64,000 bases of DNA. Origin: Staphylococcus argenteus. GTDB lineage: Bacteria > Bacillota > Bacilli > Staphylococcales > Staphylococcaceae. A program made the translations under genes and the position numbers. The stretch covers positions 1,178,001 to 1,242,000 of the forward strand of contig NC_016941.1 of the NCBI RefSeq assembly GCF_000236925.1, given 5' to 3'. Below the pieces are notes generated by a model. That model was not told the DNA's origin, did no database searches, and saw nothing but the letters and a program-made list of their open reading frames with translations. Positions 42,423 through 53,571 of the stretch are shown here, in pieces (the stretch's first letter is position 1; every line of letters starts with the position of its first letter).

Positions 42423-43826
42423 ATGGATACAACTGGAATCAAATTAACTCCAAAAGAAATCGTATCTAAATTAAACGAATACATCGTTGGACAAAATGAT
42501 GCTAAACGTAAAGTGGCCATTGCCCTACGTAATAGATATAGAAGAAGTTTGTTAGATGAAGAATCAAAACAAGAAATCTCACCAAAAAATATTTTGATGA
42601 TTGGTCCAACAGGAGTTGGTAAAACTGAAATTGCAAGAAGAATGGCTAAAGTTGTAGGTGCACCATTTATAAAAGTTGAAGCGACTAAGTTTACTGAAGT
42701 AGGTTATGTTGGTAGAGATGTCGAAAGTATGGTTAGAGATTTAGTTGATGTTTCAGTAAGATTAGTAAAAGCGCAAAAAAAATCATTGGTTCAAGATGAA
42801 GCGACTGCTAAAGCGAATGAAAAACTTGTTAAGTTGCTTGTTCCAAGTATGAAAAAGAAAGCATCACAAAGCAATAACCCGTTAGAGTCACTATTCGGAG
42901 GTGCAATTCCAAACTTCGGTCAAAATAATGAAGATGAAGAAGAACCACCTACAGAAGAAATTAAAACGAAACGATCTGAAATTAAACGACAACTTGAAGA
43001 AGGAAAGCTTGAAAAAGAAAAAGTTAGAATTAAAGTTGAACAGGATCCAGGAGCTTTAGGCATGCTTGGAACAAATCAAAATCAGCAAATGCAAGAGATG
43101 ATGAATCAGTTGATGCCTAAGAAAAAGGTTGAAAGAGAAGTTGCAGTTGAGACAGCAAGAAAAATCTTAGCCGATGGTTTTGCAGATGAATTAATTGATC
43201 AAGAGAGTGCGAACCAAGAAGCGTTAGAATTAGCTGAGCAAATGGGTATTATATTTATTGATGAGATTGATAAAGTGGCTACTAATAACCATAATAGTGG
43301 TCAAGATGTGTCTAGACAGGGCGTACAGCGAGATATTTTACCTATCCTTGAAGGTAGCGTAATTCAAACTAAATATGGTACTGTGAATACTGAACATATG
43401 CTGTTTATCGGAGCTGGTGCGTTCCATGTATCTAAACCAAGTGATTTAATTCCAGAATTACAAGGTCGTTTCCCAATTAGAGTTGAACTTGATAGTTTAT
43501 CAGTAGAAGATTTTGTGAGAATTTTAACTGAACCTAAGTTGTCGCTAATAAAACAATACGAGGCGTTACTTCAAACAGAAGAAGTTACTGTTAACTTTAC
43601 GGATGAAGCAATAACTAGATTAGCTGAGATAGCATACCAGGTGAATCAAGACACTGATAATATTGGTGCGCGTAGACTTCATACAATATTAGAAAAAATG
43701 TTAGAAGATTTATCATTTGAAGCACCAAGTATGCCAAATGCAGTTGTAGATATTACCCCACAATATGTTGATGATAAATTAAAATCAATTTCAACTAATA
43801 AAGATTTAAGTGCATTTATTCTATAA
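42423..43826 (+). CDS. hslU: ATP-dependent protease ATPase subunit HslU (ClpY)
   Basis: A 467-residue AAA+ unfoldase that feeds Hsl[23 protein letters not shown] opens the protein. Walker A is [11 protein letters not shown] near residue 60, the pore loop is GYVGRD, Walker B is [11 protein letters not shown] near 280, and sensor residues are in GARRLHT. A charged, flexible I-domain with [15 protein letters not shown] spans about 110-240. I start at ATG 42423 behind GGAGGA (42408-42413); the ATG at 42414 is one base from that site. Confidence 0.96.
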   Translation: MDTTGIKLTPKEIVSKLNEYIVGQNDAKRKVAIALRNRYRRSLLDEESKQEISPKNILMIGPTGVGKTEIARRMAKVVGAPFIKVEATKFTEVGYVGRDVESMVRDLVDVSVRLVKAQKKSLVQDEATAKANEKLVKLLVPSMKKKASQSNNPLESLFGGAIPNFGQNNEDEEEPPTEEIKTKRSEIKRQLEEGKLEKEKVRIKVEQDPGALGMLGTNQNQQMQEMMNQLMPKKKVEREVAVETARKILADGFADELIDQESANQEALELAEQMGIIFIDEIDKVATNNHNSGQDVSRQGVQRDILPILEGSVIQTKYGTVNTEHMLFIGAGAFHVSKPSDLIPELQGRFPIRVELDSLSVEDFVRILTEPKLSLIKQYEALLQTEEVTVNFTDEAITRLAEIAYQVNQDTDNIGARRLHTILEKMLEDLSFEAPSMPNAVVDITPQYVDDKLKSISTNKDLSAFIL

Positions 43827-43850
43827 AAATATAAAAAAGGAGAAAAATTC

Positions 43851-44624
43851 ATGAGCTTATTATCTAAAACGAGAGAGTTAAACACGTTACTTCAAAAACA
43901 TAAAGGTATTGCGGTTGATTTTAAAGATGTCGCGCAAACGATTAGTAGCGTAACTGTAACAAATGTATTTATTGTGTCGCGCAGAGGTAAAATTTTAGGT
44001 TCAAGTCTTAACGAATTATTGAAAAGCCAACGAATTATTCAAATGTTGGAAGAAAGACATATTCCAAGTGAATATACTGAACAATTAATGGAAGTTAAAC
44101 AAACAGAATCAAATATTGATATCGACAATGTATTAACAGTATTCCCGCCTGAAAATAGAGAATTATTCATTGATAGTCGTACGACGATTTTCCCGATTTT
44201 AGGTGGAGGAGAAAGATTGGGTACTCTAGTGCTTGGTCGCGTACACGATGATTTTAATGAAAATGACTTAGTACTAGGTGAATATGCAGCTACAGTTATT
44301 GGTATGGAAATCTTACGTGAAAAGCATAGCGAAGTTGAAAAAGAAGCTCGTGATAAAGCTGCAATCACTATGGCAATTAATTCGTTATCGTATTCTGAAA
44401 AAGAAGCAATTGAGCATATTTTTGATGAGCTTGGTGGTACTGAAGGATTATTAATCGCTTCAAAAGTTGCTGATAGAGTAGGTATTACAAGATCAGTTAT
44501 TGTAAATGCACTTCGAAAATTAGAAAGTGCTGGCGTTATTGAATCACGTTCATTAGGCATGAAAGGTACCTTCATCAAAGTTAAAAAAGAAAAATTCTTA
44601 GATGAGTTAGAAAAAAGTAAATAA
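43851..44624 (+). CDS. codY: Global transcriptional regulator CodY
   Basis: A 257-residue repressor that senses branched-chain amino acids and GTP and controls metabolism and virulence genes. An N-terminal GAF domain (about 1-155) binds Ile/Val. A linker helix leads to the winged helix-turn-helix (about 200-240) with [38 protein letters not shown] precedes the ATG, 24 nt after hslU. It closes the xerC-hslVU operon and is followed by a terminator. In B. subtilis the fla/che genes come next; here rpsB does. Confidence 0.97.
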   Translation: MSLLSKTRELNTLLQKHKGIAVDFKDVAQTISSVTVTNVFIVSRRGKILGSSLNELLKSQRIIQMLEERHIPSEYTEQLMEVKQTESNIDIDNVLTVFPPENRELFIDSRTTIFPILGGGERLGTLVLGRVHDDFNENDLVLGEYAATVIGMEILREKHSEVEKEARDKAAITMAINSLSYSEKEAIEHIFDELGGTEGLLIASKVADRVGITRSVIVNALRKLESAGVIESRSLGMKGTFIKVKKEKFLDELEKSK

Positions 44625-44631
44625 ATTGATG

Positions 44632-44666
44632 AAATGACTTCGATGATAATATTGAAGTCATTTATT
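44632..44666 (+). terminator. Terminator downstream of codY
   Basis: AAATGACTTC (44632-44641) and GAAGTCATTT (44654-44663) form a perfect 10-bp stem followed by T-rich sequence. Confidence 0.8.
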
Positions 44667-44749
44667 TTGGGTAATTTTTATTCAAATTATCATTTGAAAC
44701 GGTAATGAGAATATTACAATGAAAAATGTAAAAAATACTTGAAAAACAT

Positions 44750-44778
44750 TTGCTTTAGGTACGGCATTATGTTATATT
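44750..44778 (+). promoter_or_regulatory. Promoter of rpsB
   Basis: TTGCTT (44750-44755), 17 bp, TATATT (44773-44778) with the extended element TGT before it. The transcript would have a leader of about 115 nt. Confidence 0.72.
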
Positions 44779-44784
44779 TATTTT

Positions 44785-44900
44785 CGGCTATAAAGCCAAT
44801 ACACACATATCAAACGTGATTGTGTAAAGGGTGCAATATGTTTATATTGTCTTTACAATAGTTTGTTATGGAGGTAACTAACCAATAGGAGGAATTTATA
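44785..44900 (+). other. rpsB leader
   Basis: About 115 nt between promoter and rpsB with partial inverted repeats (TGCAATATG/CATATC region and TTGTCTTTACAATA). Leaders before rpsB can mediate S2 autoregulation in several phyla. I cannot fold this one by hand with confidence. Confidence 0.3.
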
Positions 44901-45668
44901 ATGGCAGTAATTTCAATGAAACAATTACTAGAAGCGGGTGTACACTTCGGTCACCAAACACGTCGTTGGAACCCAAAAATGAAAAAATATATCTTCACTG
45001 AGAGAAATGGTATTTATATCATCGACTTACAAAAAACAGTGAAAAAAGTAGACGAAGCTTATAACTTCTTGAAACAAGTTTCAGAAGATGGCGGACAAGT
45101 CTTATTCGTAGGTACTAAAAAACAAGCACAAGAATCAGTTAAATCTGAAGCAGAACGTGCTGGACAATTCTACATTAACCAAAGATGGTTAGGTGGATTA
45201 TTAACTAACTATAAAACAATCTCTAAACGAATCAAACGTATTTCTGAAATTGAAAAAATGGAAGAAGATGGTTTATTCGAAGTATTACCTAAAAAAGAAG
45301 TTGTAGAACTTAAAAAAGAATACGACCGTTTAATCAAATTCTTAGGCGGAATTCGTGATATGAAATCAATGCCTCAAGCATTATTCGTAGTTGACCCACG
45401 TAAAGAGCGTAACGCAATTGCTGAAGCTCGTAAATTAAATATTCCTATCGTAGGTATCGTTGACACTAACTGTGATCCTGACGAAATTGACTACGTAATC
45501 CCAGCAAACGACGATGCTATCCGTGCAGTTAAATTATTAACTGCTAAAATGGCAGATGCAATCTTAGAAGGTCAACAAGGCGTTTCTAATGAAGAAGTAG
45601 CTGCAGAACAAAACATCGATTTAGATGAAAAAGAAAAATCAGAAGAAACAGAAGCAACTGAAGAATAA
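44901..45668 (+). CDS. rpsB: 30S ribosomal protein S2
   Basis: A 255-residue small-subunit protein. [40 protein letters not shown] and [12 protein letters not shown] are S2 signatures. The C-terminal tail is strongly acidic ([14 protein letters not shown]), as is usual in staphylococci. TAGGAGG precedes the ATG. A strong hairpin with a T-tail comes after the stop, so tsf is only partly co-transcribed. Confidence 0.97.
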
Positions 45669-45705
45669 TCAACTGTTGAATCTGACTTAGATATAGTTTA
45701 AATGG

Positions 45706-45738
45706 GTGATAAGATATAAATGCTTATCACCTTTTTTA
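45706..45738 (+). terminator. Terminator between rpsB and tsf
   Basis: GGTGATAAG (45706-45714) and CTTATCACC (45724-45732) form a perfect 9-bp stem followed by TTTTTT. Confidence 0.88.
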
Positions 45739-45779
45739 AAAAGGAAATTAGGGCAAATTACAAATATTCAATTAGAGTA

Positions 45780-45810
45780 TTGGCAATATTGCCTATAATA
45801 ATGCTAAAAT
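45780..45810 (+). promoter_or_regulatory. Candidate tsf promoter with palindrome
   Basis: TTGGCA (45780-45785) and an extended -10 TGC-TAAAAT (45802-45810) are 19 bp apart; TATAAT also occurs at 45794-45799. A perfect palindrome GGCAATATTGCC (45782-45793) covers the -35 and spacer. Confidence 0.45.
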
Positions 45811-45849
45811 CATAATATATAAATTGATAACTTATTGGAGGAATAATGA

Positions 45850-46731
45850 ATGGCAACTATTTCAGCAAAACTTGTTAAAGAATTACGTGAAAAAACTGGC
45901 GCAGGTATGATGGATTGTAAAAAAGCGCTAACTGAAACTGAAGGCGATATCGATAAAGCGATTGATTACTTACGTGAAAAAGGTATTGCTAAAGCAGCTA
46001 AAAAAGCAGACCGTATTGCGGCTGAAGGTTTAGTACACGTTGAAACTAAAGGTAACGAAGCAGTTATCGTTGAAATCAACTCTGAAACTGACTTTGTTGC
46101 TCGTAACGAAGGATTCCAAGAGTTAGTAAAAGAAATTGCTAACCAAGTATTAGATACAAAAGCAGAAACTGTAGAAGCTTTAATGGAAACAACTTTACCA
46201 AACGGTAAATCAGTTGATGAAAGAATGAAAGAAGCAATCTCAACAATCGGTGAAAAATTAAGCATTCGCCGTTTTGCAATCAGAACTAAAACTGATAACG
46301 ACTCATTCGGCGCATACTTACACATGGGCGGTCGTATTGGTGTATTAACTGTTGTTGAAGGTTCTACTGATGAAGAAGCAGCGAGAGACGTTGCAATGCA
46401 TATTGCTGCAATTAATCCTAAATATGTTTCTTCTGAACAAGTAAGCGAAGAAGAAATCAACCATGAAAGAGAAGTATTAAAACAACAAGCATTAAATGAA
46501 GGTAAACCAGAAAACATCGTTGAAAAAATGGTGGAAGGACGTTTACGTAAATATTTACAAGAAATTTGTGCTGTAGACCAAGACTTCGTTAAAAACCCAG
46601 ATGTAACAGTTGAAGCTTTCTTGAAAACAAAAGGTGGAAAACTTGTTGACTTCGTACGCTATGAAGTAGGCGAAGGTATGGAAAAACGTGAAGAAAACTT
46701 TGCGGATGAAGTAAAAGGACAAATGAAATAA
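45850..46731 (+). CDS. tsf: Translation elongation factor Ts
   Basis: A 293-residue exchange factor that recharges EF-Tu with GTP. The N-terminal helical domain holds [18 protein letters not shown], the contact region with EF-Tu. Core domains contain [14 protein letters not shown] and [12 protein letters not shown], and the C-terminal part has LLEQ-like [25 protein letters not shown] precedes the ATG. It lies between rpsB and pyrH, with a terminator on the rpsB side and a long hairpin on the pyrH side. Confidence 0.97.
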   Translation: MATISAKLVKELREKTGAGMMDCKKALTETEGDIDKAIDYLREKGIAKAAKKADRIAAEGLVHVETKGNEAVIVEINSETDFVARNEGFQELVKEIANQVLDTKAETVEALMETTLPNGKSVDERMKEAISTIGEKLSIRRFAIRTKTDNDSFGAYLHMGGRIGVLTVVEGSTDEEAARDVAMHIAAINPKYVSSEQVSEEEINHEREVLKQQALNEGKPENIVEKMVEGRLRKYLQEICAVDQDFVKNPDVTVEAFLKTKGGKLVDFVRYEVGEGMEKREENFADEVKGQMK

Positions 46732-46753
46732 TCTGTCATAAAGTAAAACAAGG

Positions 46754-46826
46754 AAGAAGACACCTTTAATGTTGCTTTATTAAAATGTAAATCATTCTAA
46801 TAAAACGACAACTGTGTCTTCTTTAC
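46754..46826 (+). terminator. Long two-step hairpin between tsf and pyrH
   Basis: AAGAAGACAC (46754-46763) pairs with GTGTCTTCTT (46814-46823). Inside it GTTGCTTTATTA (46771-46782) pairs with TAATAAAACGAC (46798-46809). The tail TTACTTG is not a clean T run, so it may be a leader structure of pyrH as well as a terminator. Confidence 0.6.
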
Positions 46827-46867
46827 TTGTATATGTTACATATATTCACGATAGAGAGGATAAGAAA

Positions 46868-47590
46868 ATGGCTCAAATTTCTAAATATAAACGTGTAGTT
46901 TTGAAACTAAGTGGTGAAGCGTTAGCTGGAGAAAAAGGATTTGGCATAAATCCAGTAATTATTAAAAGTGTTGCTGAACAAGTTGCAGAAGTTGCTAAAA
47001 TGGATTGTGAAATCGCAGTTATTGTTGGTGGCGGAAATATTTGGAGAGGTAAAACGGGTAGTGACTTAGGTATGGACCGAGGCACTGCAGATTACATGGG
47101 TATGCTTGCAACAGTTATGAACGCATTAGCATTACAAGATAGTTTAGAACAATTAGATTGCGATACAAGAGTATTAACATCTATTGAAATGAAACAAGTT
47201 GCAGAACCTTATATTCGTCGTCGTGCAATTAGACACTTAGAAAAGAAACGTGTAGTTATTTTTGCTGCAGGTATTGGTAACCCATACTTCTCTACAGATA
47301 CAACAGCGGCTTTACGTGCTGCAGAAGTTGAAGCCGATGTTATTTTAATGGGTAAAAACAATGTGGATGGCGTATACTCAGCAGATCCTAAAGTGAACAA
47401 AGATGCTGTTAAATATGAGCATTTAACTCATATCCAAATGCTTCAAGAAGGTTTACAAGTTATGGATTCAACTGCATCATCATTCTGCATGGATAATAAC
47501 ATCCCATTAACTGTTTTCTCTATTATGGAAGAAGGAAATATCAAACGTGCCGTGATGGGTGAAAAAATAGGTACGTTAATTACAAAATAA
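46868..47590 (+). CDS. pyrH: Uridylate kinase
   Basis: A 240-residue amino-acid-kinase-fold enzyme that turns UMP into UDP. The N-terminal [16 protein letters not shown] and [10 protein letters not shown] motifs and the [10 protein letters not shown] and GVYSADP segments identify it. I start at ATG 46868, 7 nt after AGAGGA; the longer frame from 46814 begins within the preceding hairpin and lacks a ribosome site. frr starts 18 nt after the stop. pyrH-frr is a near-universal pair. Confidence 0.96.
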
Positions 47591-47608
47591 ATTTAGAGGT
47601 GTAATATA

Positions 47609-48163
47609 ATGAGCGACATTATTAGTGAAACTAAATCAAGAATGCAAAAATCAATCGAAAGTTTATCTCGTGAATTAGCAAATATTAGTGCTGGCCGTGC
47701 TAATTCAAACTTATTAAATGGTGTAACAGTTGATTATTATGGCGCACCAACGCCTGTACAACAATTGGCAAGTATTAATGTTCCAGAAGCACGTTTACTT
47801 GTAATTTCTCCATATGATAAAACATCTGTTGCAGATATTGAGAAAGCAATTATTGCAGCGAACTTAGGAGTGAACCCTACAAGTGATGGTGAAGTAATTC
47901 GTATCGCAGTCCCTGCTTTAACTGAAGAGCGCAGAAAAGAACGCGTTAAAGACGTTAAGAAAATTGGTGAAGAAGCAAAAGTATCTGTTCGAAACATTCG
48001 TCGTGATATGAATGATCAATTGAAAAAAGATGAGAAGAACGGTGACATAACTGAAGATGAACTAAGAACTGGTACTGAAGATGTCCAAAAAGCAACAGAC
48101 AACTCAATAAAAGAAATTGATAAAATGATTGCTGATAAAGAAAAAGATATTATGTCAGTATAA
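47609..48163 (+). CDS. frr: Ribosome recycling factor
   Basis: A 184-residue factor that, with EF-G, splits post-termination ribosomes. The three-helix domain and the hinge motif are clear in [32 protein letters not shown] sequence ([16 protein letters not shown]) and [21 protein letters not shown] precedes the ATG. A non-coding stretch of about 360 bp with a terminator follows before uppS. Confidence 0.97.
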   Translation: MSDIISETKSRMQKSIESLSRELANISAGRANSNLLNGVTVDYYGAPTPVQQLASINVPEARLLVISPYDKTSVADIEKAIIAANLGVNPTSDGEVIRIAVPALTEERRKERVKDVKKIGEEAKVSVRNIRRDMNDQLKKDEKNGDITEDELRTGTEDVQKATDNSIKEIDKMIADKEKDIMSV

Positions 48164-48524
48164 ATCGATATACAGTGACATATTAAAATGCCAATTAGAG
48201 ATAGCAATGTAAAGGTGAAATTCTACAATCACATTGAATGATTCGTTGGTTGTGAATGTTAATTATTTTTTCATTAGTTATGATGGTGTTTAAATAAGTT
48301 AACTTAACATTTTACTTTTGCATGTGATAAAGTATCGCATTAAAGTTATGTATTTTTAACCTCAGTATGTATGTCACATTCATGGTGTAAACTGTACCGA
48401 GTCAGACTTTGGTACAGTTTTTTTATTTGCTTATTCAATGCGTTAAATGAGTATGATAAAATGATAATGATTGTTTAGTAACTAATACTATATGACAGAG
48501 ATGATCAGGCTCGGAGGAAAGACC
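48164..48524. other. frr-uppS spacer
   Basis: About 360 bp with no gene. The terminator at 48389-48427 divides it. A weak candidate promoter for uppS follows: TTGCTT (48427-48432) and TATGAT (48452-48457), 19 bp apart, beside TGA-TAAAAT. I see nothing else. Confidence 0.5.
48389..48427 (+). terminator. Terminator between frr and uppS
   Basis: AAACTGTACC (48389-48398) and GGTACAGTTT (48411-48420) form a perfect 10-bp stem followed by T residues. Confidence 0.88.
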
Positions 48525-49295
48525 ATGTTTAAAAAGCTAATAAATAAAAAGAACACTATAAATAATTATAATGAAGAATTGGACGCGGCAAATATACCTG
48601 AACATATCGCGATTATCATGGATGGTAATGGACGATGGGCTAAGAAACGTAAAATGCCGAGAATTAAAGGCCATTATGAAGGTATGCAAACAATTAAGAA
48701 AATCACTAGAGCTGCTAGTGACATCGGTGTTAAATACTTAACCTTATATGCCTTTTCCACTGAAAATTGGTCAAGACCTGAAAGTGAAGTTAATTATATT
48801 ATGAATTTGCCTGTCAATTTCTTAAAAACATTTTTACCTGAGTTAATAGAAAAAAATGTTAAAGTTGAAACTATAGGTTTTACTGAAAAATTACCTAATT
48901 CAACAATTGAAGCGATTAATAATGCAAAGGAAAAGACGGCGAATAATACTGGTTTGAAATTGATTTTTGCGATCAATTACGGTGGTAGAGCAGAAATTGT
49001 TCATAGTATTAAAAATATGTTTGAAGAGCTTCAGCAACAAGGTTTATCTAGTGACGTTATAGATGAAACATTTATAGACAATCATTTAATGACAAAGGAT
49101 TATCCTGATCCTGAATTATTAATTCGTACATCAGGTGAACAGAGAATAAGTAATTTCTTGATTTGGCAAGTTTCTTATAGTGAATTTATCTTTAATCAAA
49201 AATTATGGCCTGACTTTGACGAAGATGAATTAATTGAATGTATTAAAATTTATCAGTCGCGTCAAAGACGTTTTGGCGGATTGAGTGAGGAGTAG
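48525..49295 (+). CDS. uppS: Undecaprenyl diphosphate synthase (isoprenyl transferase)
   Basis: A 256-residue cis-prenyltransferase that builds the C55 lipid carrier for peptidoglycan and teichoic acids. HIAIIMDGNGRWAKKR holds the catalytic Asp and diphosphate site. YLTLYAFSTENWSRP and the C-terminal LIRTSGEQRISNFLIWQ...EFIF are standard. I start at ATG 48525 behind GGAGGA; the frame from 48492 adds 11 residues that the family lacks. cdsA begins 6 nt after the stop. The IPP substrate must come from elsewhere, as no dxr is here. Confidence 0.96.
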   Translation: MFKKLINKKNTINNYNEELDAANIPEHIAIIMDGNGRWAKKRKMPRIKGHYEGMQTIKKITRAASDIGVKYLTLYAFSTENWSRPESEVNYIMNLPVNFLKTFLPELIEKNVKVETIGFTEKLPNSTIEAINNAKEKTANNTGLKLIFAINYGGRAEIVHSIKNMFEELQQQGLSSDVIDETFIDNHLMTKDYPDPELLIRTSGEQRISNFLIWQVSYSEFIFNQKLWPDFDEDELIECIKIYQSRQRRFGGLSEE

Positions 49296-49301
49296 TATAG
49301 T

Positions 49302-50084
49302 ATGAAAGTAAGAACGCTGACAGCTATTATTGCCTTAATCGTATTTTTGCCTATTCTGTTAAAAGGTGGCCTTGTATTAATGATTTTTGCTAATTTATTA
49401 GCATTAATAGCATTAAAAGAATTATTGAACATGAATATGATTAAATTTGTGTCAATTCCTGGTTTAATTAGTGCAGTCGCACTTATCATTATTATGTTGC
49501 CACAACATGCAGGTCCTTGGGTACAAGTTATTCAATTAAAAAGCTTAATTGCAATGAGTTTTATTGTTCTAAGTTATACAGTCTTATCTAAGAATCGATT
49601 TAGTTTTATGGATGCAGCATTTTGTTTAATGTCTGTTGCGTATGTTGGCATTGGATTTATGTTCTTTTATGAAACAAGATCTGAAGGTTTACATTACATA
49701 TTATATGCGTTTTTAATTGTATGGCTTACTGATACAGGCGCTTATTTATTTGGTAAAATGATGGGCAAACATAAACTTTGGCCAGTGATAAGTCCAAATA
49801 AAACAATCGAAGGATTTATTGGCGGTCTATTTTGTAGTTTATTAGTACCAATAGCAATGTCATACTTTGTTGATTTTAATATGAATATTTGGATTTTACT
49901 TGGTGTAACATTAATTTTAAGTTTATTCGGTCAGTTAGGTGATTTAGTGGAATCAGGATTTAAGCGTCACTTCGGCGTTAAAGACTCAGGTCGAATACTA
50001 CCTGGGCATGGTGGTATCTTAGACCGATTTGACAGCTTTATGTTTGTGTTACCGTTATTAAATATTTTATTAATACAATCTTAA
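49302..50084 (+). CDS. cdsA: Phosphatidate cytidylyltransferase CdsA
   Basis: A 260-residue membrane enzyme that makes CDP-diacylglycerol from phosphatidic acid, the branch point to phosphatidylglycerol. About seven hydrophobic helices cover most of the sequence. The CdsA signature [20 protein letters not shown] followed by ILDRFDSF lies near the C-terminus. GAGGAG precedes the ATG; it follows uppS closely, pairing lipid-carrier and phospholipid synthesis. A terminator follows. In B. subtilis dxr comes next but is missing here. Confidence 0.96.
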   Translation: MKVRTLTAIIALIVFLPILLKGGLVLMIFANLLALIALKELLNMNMIKFVSIPGLISAVALIIIMLPQHAGPWVQVIQLKSLIAMSFIVLSYTVLSKNRFSFMDAAFCLMSVAYVGIGFMFFYETRSEGLHYILYAFLIVWLTDTGAYLFGKMMGKHKLWPVISPNKTIEGFIGGLFCSLLVPIAMSYFVDFNMNIWILLGVTLILSLFGQLGDLVESGFKRHFGVKDSGRILPGHGGILDRFDSFMFVLPLLNILLIQS

Positions 50085-50112
50085 TGCTGAGAACAGATCA
50101 TTAAATGATAAG

Positions 50113-50156
50113 AGGAGTTGCTGAGATATTTTTGTTTTATCTCAGCGCTCCTTTTG
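50113..50156 (+). terminator. Terminator downstream of cdsA
   Basis: CTGAGATA (50121-50128) pairs with TATCTCAG (50138-50145), extended by GGAG (50114-50117) and CTCC (50148-50151), then TTTT. Confidence 0.85.
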
Positions 50157-50294
50157 AAAATTATGCAGAATAATTATTTAAACTAGCCATTATATTTTGT
50201 GAATTTTCATTAGCATATTATAATGACTTATATTACGTATACAGCAATCATATTTTACTTTAAAAGAAATTTATAAATAATTGAGGTGTAGCGA

Positions 50295-51581
50295 GTGAGC
50301 TATTTAATTACAATAATTGCATTTATTATTGTTTTTGGTGTTCTTGTAACTGTTCATGAATATGGACATATGTTTTTTGCGAAAAGAGCAGGTATTATGT
50401 GTCCAGAATTTGCGATTGGTATGGGACCAAAAATATTTAGTTTTAGAAAAAATGAAACACTTTATACAATAAGACTATTACCCGTTGGTGGATATGTTCG
50501 TATGGCAGGGGATGGTTTGGAAGAACCACCAGTAGAACCTGGAATGAATATCAAAATTAAATTAAATGAAAATAATGAAATTACACATATCATATTAGAT
50601 GACCATCATAAGTTTCAACAAATTGAAGCGATTGAAGTTAAAAAATGTGATTTTAAAGATGAGTTATTCATAGAAGGAATTACTGCTTATGACAATGAAA
50701 GACACCATTTTAAAATTGCAAGAAAGGCATTCTTTGTTGAAAATGGTAGTTTAGTTCAAATTGCACCGAAAGACAGACAATTTGCACATAAAAAGCCTTG
50801 GCCAAAATTTTTAACATTATTTGCAGGTCCATTATTTAACTTTATTTTAGCCTTAGTCCTATTTATTGGTCTTGCATATTATCAAGGTACACCAACTTCT
50901 ACTGTAGACCAAGTTGCAGATAAGTACCCAGCTCAACAAGCAGGATTACAAAAAGGTGATAAAATTGTTCAAATTGGCAATTACAAAATATCTGAATTTG
51001 CAGATGTTGACAAAGCTTTAGACAAAGTAAAAGATAATAAGACAACTGTTAAATTTGAACGTAATGGTAAAACAAAATCGGTTGAATTAACTCCTAAAAA
51101 GACTGAAAGAAAACTTACAAAAGTGAGTTCAGAAACTAAATATGTTCTTGGGTTCCAACCTGCAAGTGAACATACGATTTTTAAACCGATATTATACGGA
51201 TTTGAAAGCTTTTTAAAGGGTAGTACACTTATTTTTACAGCAGTAGTTGGTATGATAGCAAGTATTTTCACTGGTGGTTTCTCATTCGACATGTTGAATG
51301 GGCCTGTTGGTATTTATCATAATGTAGACTCTGTAGTTAAATCTGGTATTATCAGCTTAATTGGTTATACTGCATTATTAAGTGTTAACTTAGGTATTAT
51401 GAATTTAATTCCAATACCAGCCCTTGATGGTGGACGTATATTGTTTGTTATTTATGAAGCAATTTTTAGAAAACCAGTTAATAAAAAAGCAGAAACAACA
51501 ATTATCGCTATCGGTGCGATATTCATGGTCATTATTATGATATTAGTCACGTGGAATGATATTCGACGATATTTTTTATAA
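50295..51581 (+). CDS. rseP: RIP metalloprotease RseP (site-2 protease family)
   Basis: A 428-residue M50 intramembrane zinc protease that cuts signal-peptide remnants and membrane-bound regulators; in Gram-positives it makes lipoprotein-derived peptides (Eep-like). The active site HEYGH is in the first helix (about residues 18-22). A PDZ domain covers about 185-275 ([19 protein letters not shown]). The third metal ligand is in [13 protein letters not shown] near the C-terminus. The start is GTG behind GAGGTG; an ATG start is not available. proS follows 19 nt later. Confidence 0.95.
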   Translation: MSYLITIIAFIIVFGVLVTVHEYGHMFFAKRAGIMCPEFAIGMGPKIFSFRKNETLYTIRLLPVGGYVRMAGDGLEEPPVEPGMNIKIKLNENNEITHIILDDHHKFQQIEAIEVKKCDFKDELFIEGITAYDNERHHFKIARKAFFVENGSLVQIAPKDRQFAHKKPWPKFLTLFAGPLFNFILALVLFIGLAYYQGTPTSTVDQVADKYPAQQAGLQKGDKIVQIGNYKISEFADVDKALDKVKDNKTTVKFERNGKTKSVELTPKKTERKLTKVSSETKYVLGFQPASEHTIFKPILYGFESFLKGSTLIFTAVVGMIASIFTGGFSFDMLNGPVGIYHNVDSVVKSGIISLIGYTALLSVNLGIMNLIPIPALDGGRILFVIYEAIFRKPVNKKAETTIIAIGAIFMVIIMILVTWNDIRRYFL

Positions 51582-51600
51582 ATTAGGAGGATAAATAATT

Positions 51601-53304
51601 ATGAAACAATCCAAAGTTTTTATACCAACGATGCGTGATGTGCCATCGGAAGCAGAAGCACAGAGTCATCGTTTATTATTGAAATCAGGTTTGATTAAAC
51701 AAAGTACAAGTGGGATTTATAGTTATTTACCGCTAGCAACTCGTGTGTTAAATAATATTACAGCAATTGTGCGTCAAGAAATGGAACGTATTGATTCTGT
51801 TGAAATTTTGATGCCAGCTTTACAACAAGCTGAATTATGGGAAGAATCAGGTCGTTGGGGAGCTTATGGACCAGAATTAATGCGCTTGCAAGATCGACAT
51901 GGAAGACAATTCGCATTGGGTCCAACACATGAAGAATTAGTAACATCATTAGTAAGAAATGAGTTAAAATCATATAAACAATTGCCAATGACGTTATTCC
52001 AAATTCAATCAAAATTCCGTGATGAAAAGAGACCTCGTTTTGGTTTATTGCGTGGACGCGAGTTTATTATGAAAGATGCTTATTCATTCCATGCAGATGA
52101 AGCATCTTTAGATCAAACATATCAAGATATGTATTACGCATATAGCCGTATATTTGAGCGTGTTGGTATTAATGCTAGACCAGTTGTAGCAGATTCAGGC
52201 GCTATCGGTGGTAGTCATACACATGAATTTATGGCCTTAAGTGCAATTGGTGAAGACACAATTGTTTACAGTAAAGAAAGCGATTATGCCGCTAACATTG
52301 AAAAAGCTGAAGTGGTTTATGAACCTAATCATAAACATACAGCAGAAAAAGCGTTAGAAAAAATAGAAACCCCAAATGTTAAGACTGCACAAGAGTTAGC
52401 AGACTTTTTAGGAAGACCAGTAGACGAAATTGTTAAAACAATGATTTTCAAAGTTGATGGTGAATATATTATGGTATTAGTTCGTGGACATCATGAAATT
52501 AATGACATTAAATTAAAATCATACTTTGAAACAGATAATATTGAATTAGCAACACAAGATGAAATTGTAAATTTAGTTGGTGCCAATCCTGGATCGTTAG
52601 GACCTGTTCTTGATAAAGAGATTAAAATCTACGCAGATAATTTTGTACAAGACTTAAATAATCTTGTAGTTGGTGCAAATGAAGATGGCTACCATTTAAT
52701 TAATGTTAATGTAGGTAGAGATTTTAATGTTGATGAATACGGAGATTTCCGTTTTATTTTAGAAGGTGAGAAGTTAAGCGATGGTTCTGGCGTTGCGCAT
52801 TTTGCAGAAGGTATAGAAGTTGGCCAAGTATTCAAATTAGGTACTAAATACTCAGAATCGATGAATGCAACTTTCTTAGATAACCAAGGTAAAGCACAAC
52901 CTTTAATTATGGGGTGCTATGGAATTGGTATTTCTAGAACATTAAGTGCAATTGTTGAACAAAATCATGATGACAACGGTATTATTTGGCCTAAATCAGT
53001 ATCACCATTTGATATACATTTAATTTCAATTAATCCTAAGAAAGATGATCAGCGTGAACTTGCAGATCAACTTTATGCGAAATTTAATGATAAATTTGAT
53101 GTATTGTATGATGACCGTCAAGAACGTGCTGGTGTAAAATTCAATGATGCAGATTTAATTGGATTGCCATTGCGAATCGTAGTTGGTAAACGTGCATCTG
53201 AAGGAATTGTTGAAGTTAAAGAACGTTTAACTGGAAATAGTGAAGAAGTTCATATCGATGACTTAATGACTGTCATTTCTAATAAATATGACAATTTAAA
53301 ATAA
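51601..53304 (+). CDS. proS: Prolyl-tRNA synthetase
   Basis: A 567-residue class II synthetase of the bacterial type that charges tRNA-Pro. Motif 1 is in the N-terminal helix ([18 protein letters not shown]), motif 2 in [25 protein letters not shown], and motif 3 in [17 protein letters not shown]. An editing (YbaK-like) insertion sits between motifs 2 and 3 (about 225-385). The anticodon-binding domain closes the protein. TAGGAGGA precedes the ATG. A terminator separates it from polC; no T-box leader is seen before it. Confidence 0.97.
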   Translation: MKQSKVFIPTMRDVPSEAEAQSHRLLLKSGLIKQSTSGIYSYLPLATRVLNNITAIVRQEMERIDSVEILMPALQQAELWEESGRWGAYGPELMRLQDRHGRQFALGPTHEELVTSLVRNELKSYKQLPMTLFQIQSKFRDEKRPRFGLLRGREFIMKDAYSFHADEASLDQTYQDMYYAYSRIFERVGINARPVVADSGAIGGSHTHEFMALSAIGEDTIVYSKESDYAANIEKAEVVYEPNHKHTAEKALEKIETPNVKTAQELADFLGRPVDEIVKTMIFKVDGEYIMVLVRGHHEINDIKLKSYFETDNIELATQDEIVNLVGANPGSLGPVLDKEIKIYADNFVQDLNNLVVGANEDGYHLINVNVGRDFNVDEYGDFRFILEGEKLSDGSGVAHFAEGIEVGQVFKLGTKYSESMNATFLDNQGKAQPLIMGCYGIGISRTLSAIVEQNHDDNGIIWPKSVSPFDIHLISINPKKDDQRELADQLYAKFNDKFDVLYDDRQERAGVKFNDADLIGLPLRIVVGKRASEGIVEVKERLTGNSEEVHIDDLMTVISNKYDNLK

Positions 53305-53331
53305 TGAAAAACATTTAACATAATAAGAGTA

Positions 53332-53380
53332 GGATAAAGCTAAAAGAAATTGCGTGCTTATGTCCTACTCTTATTATTTT
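53332..53380 (+). terminator. Terminator downstream of proS
   Basis: AATAAGAGTAGGA (53332-53344) and TCCTACTCTTATT (53363-53375) form a perfect 13-bp stem followed by ATTTTT. Confidence 0.88.
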
Positions 53381-53571
53381 TGATATAATGATTATTCGAT
53401 GAAATATGACTGAAGACGTAGTATAATTAATGATAAATTTGTTTTAACAATAATGTGATTAGATATATGTGAAGAAGATAGAAGTTAAGTGTTTTTCACT
53501 TCGAATAAACCGTATAATCTAATTATTATTGAAATGCATAAAAGTAATTTCTATTTAAGGTGGTAATTGTC

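Noticed and set aside
51582..51600. T-box regulation of proS
   Set aside because: proS is 19 nt after rseP, with no room for a T-box leader.
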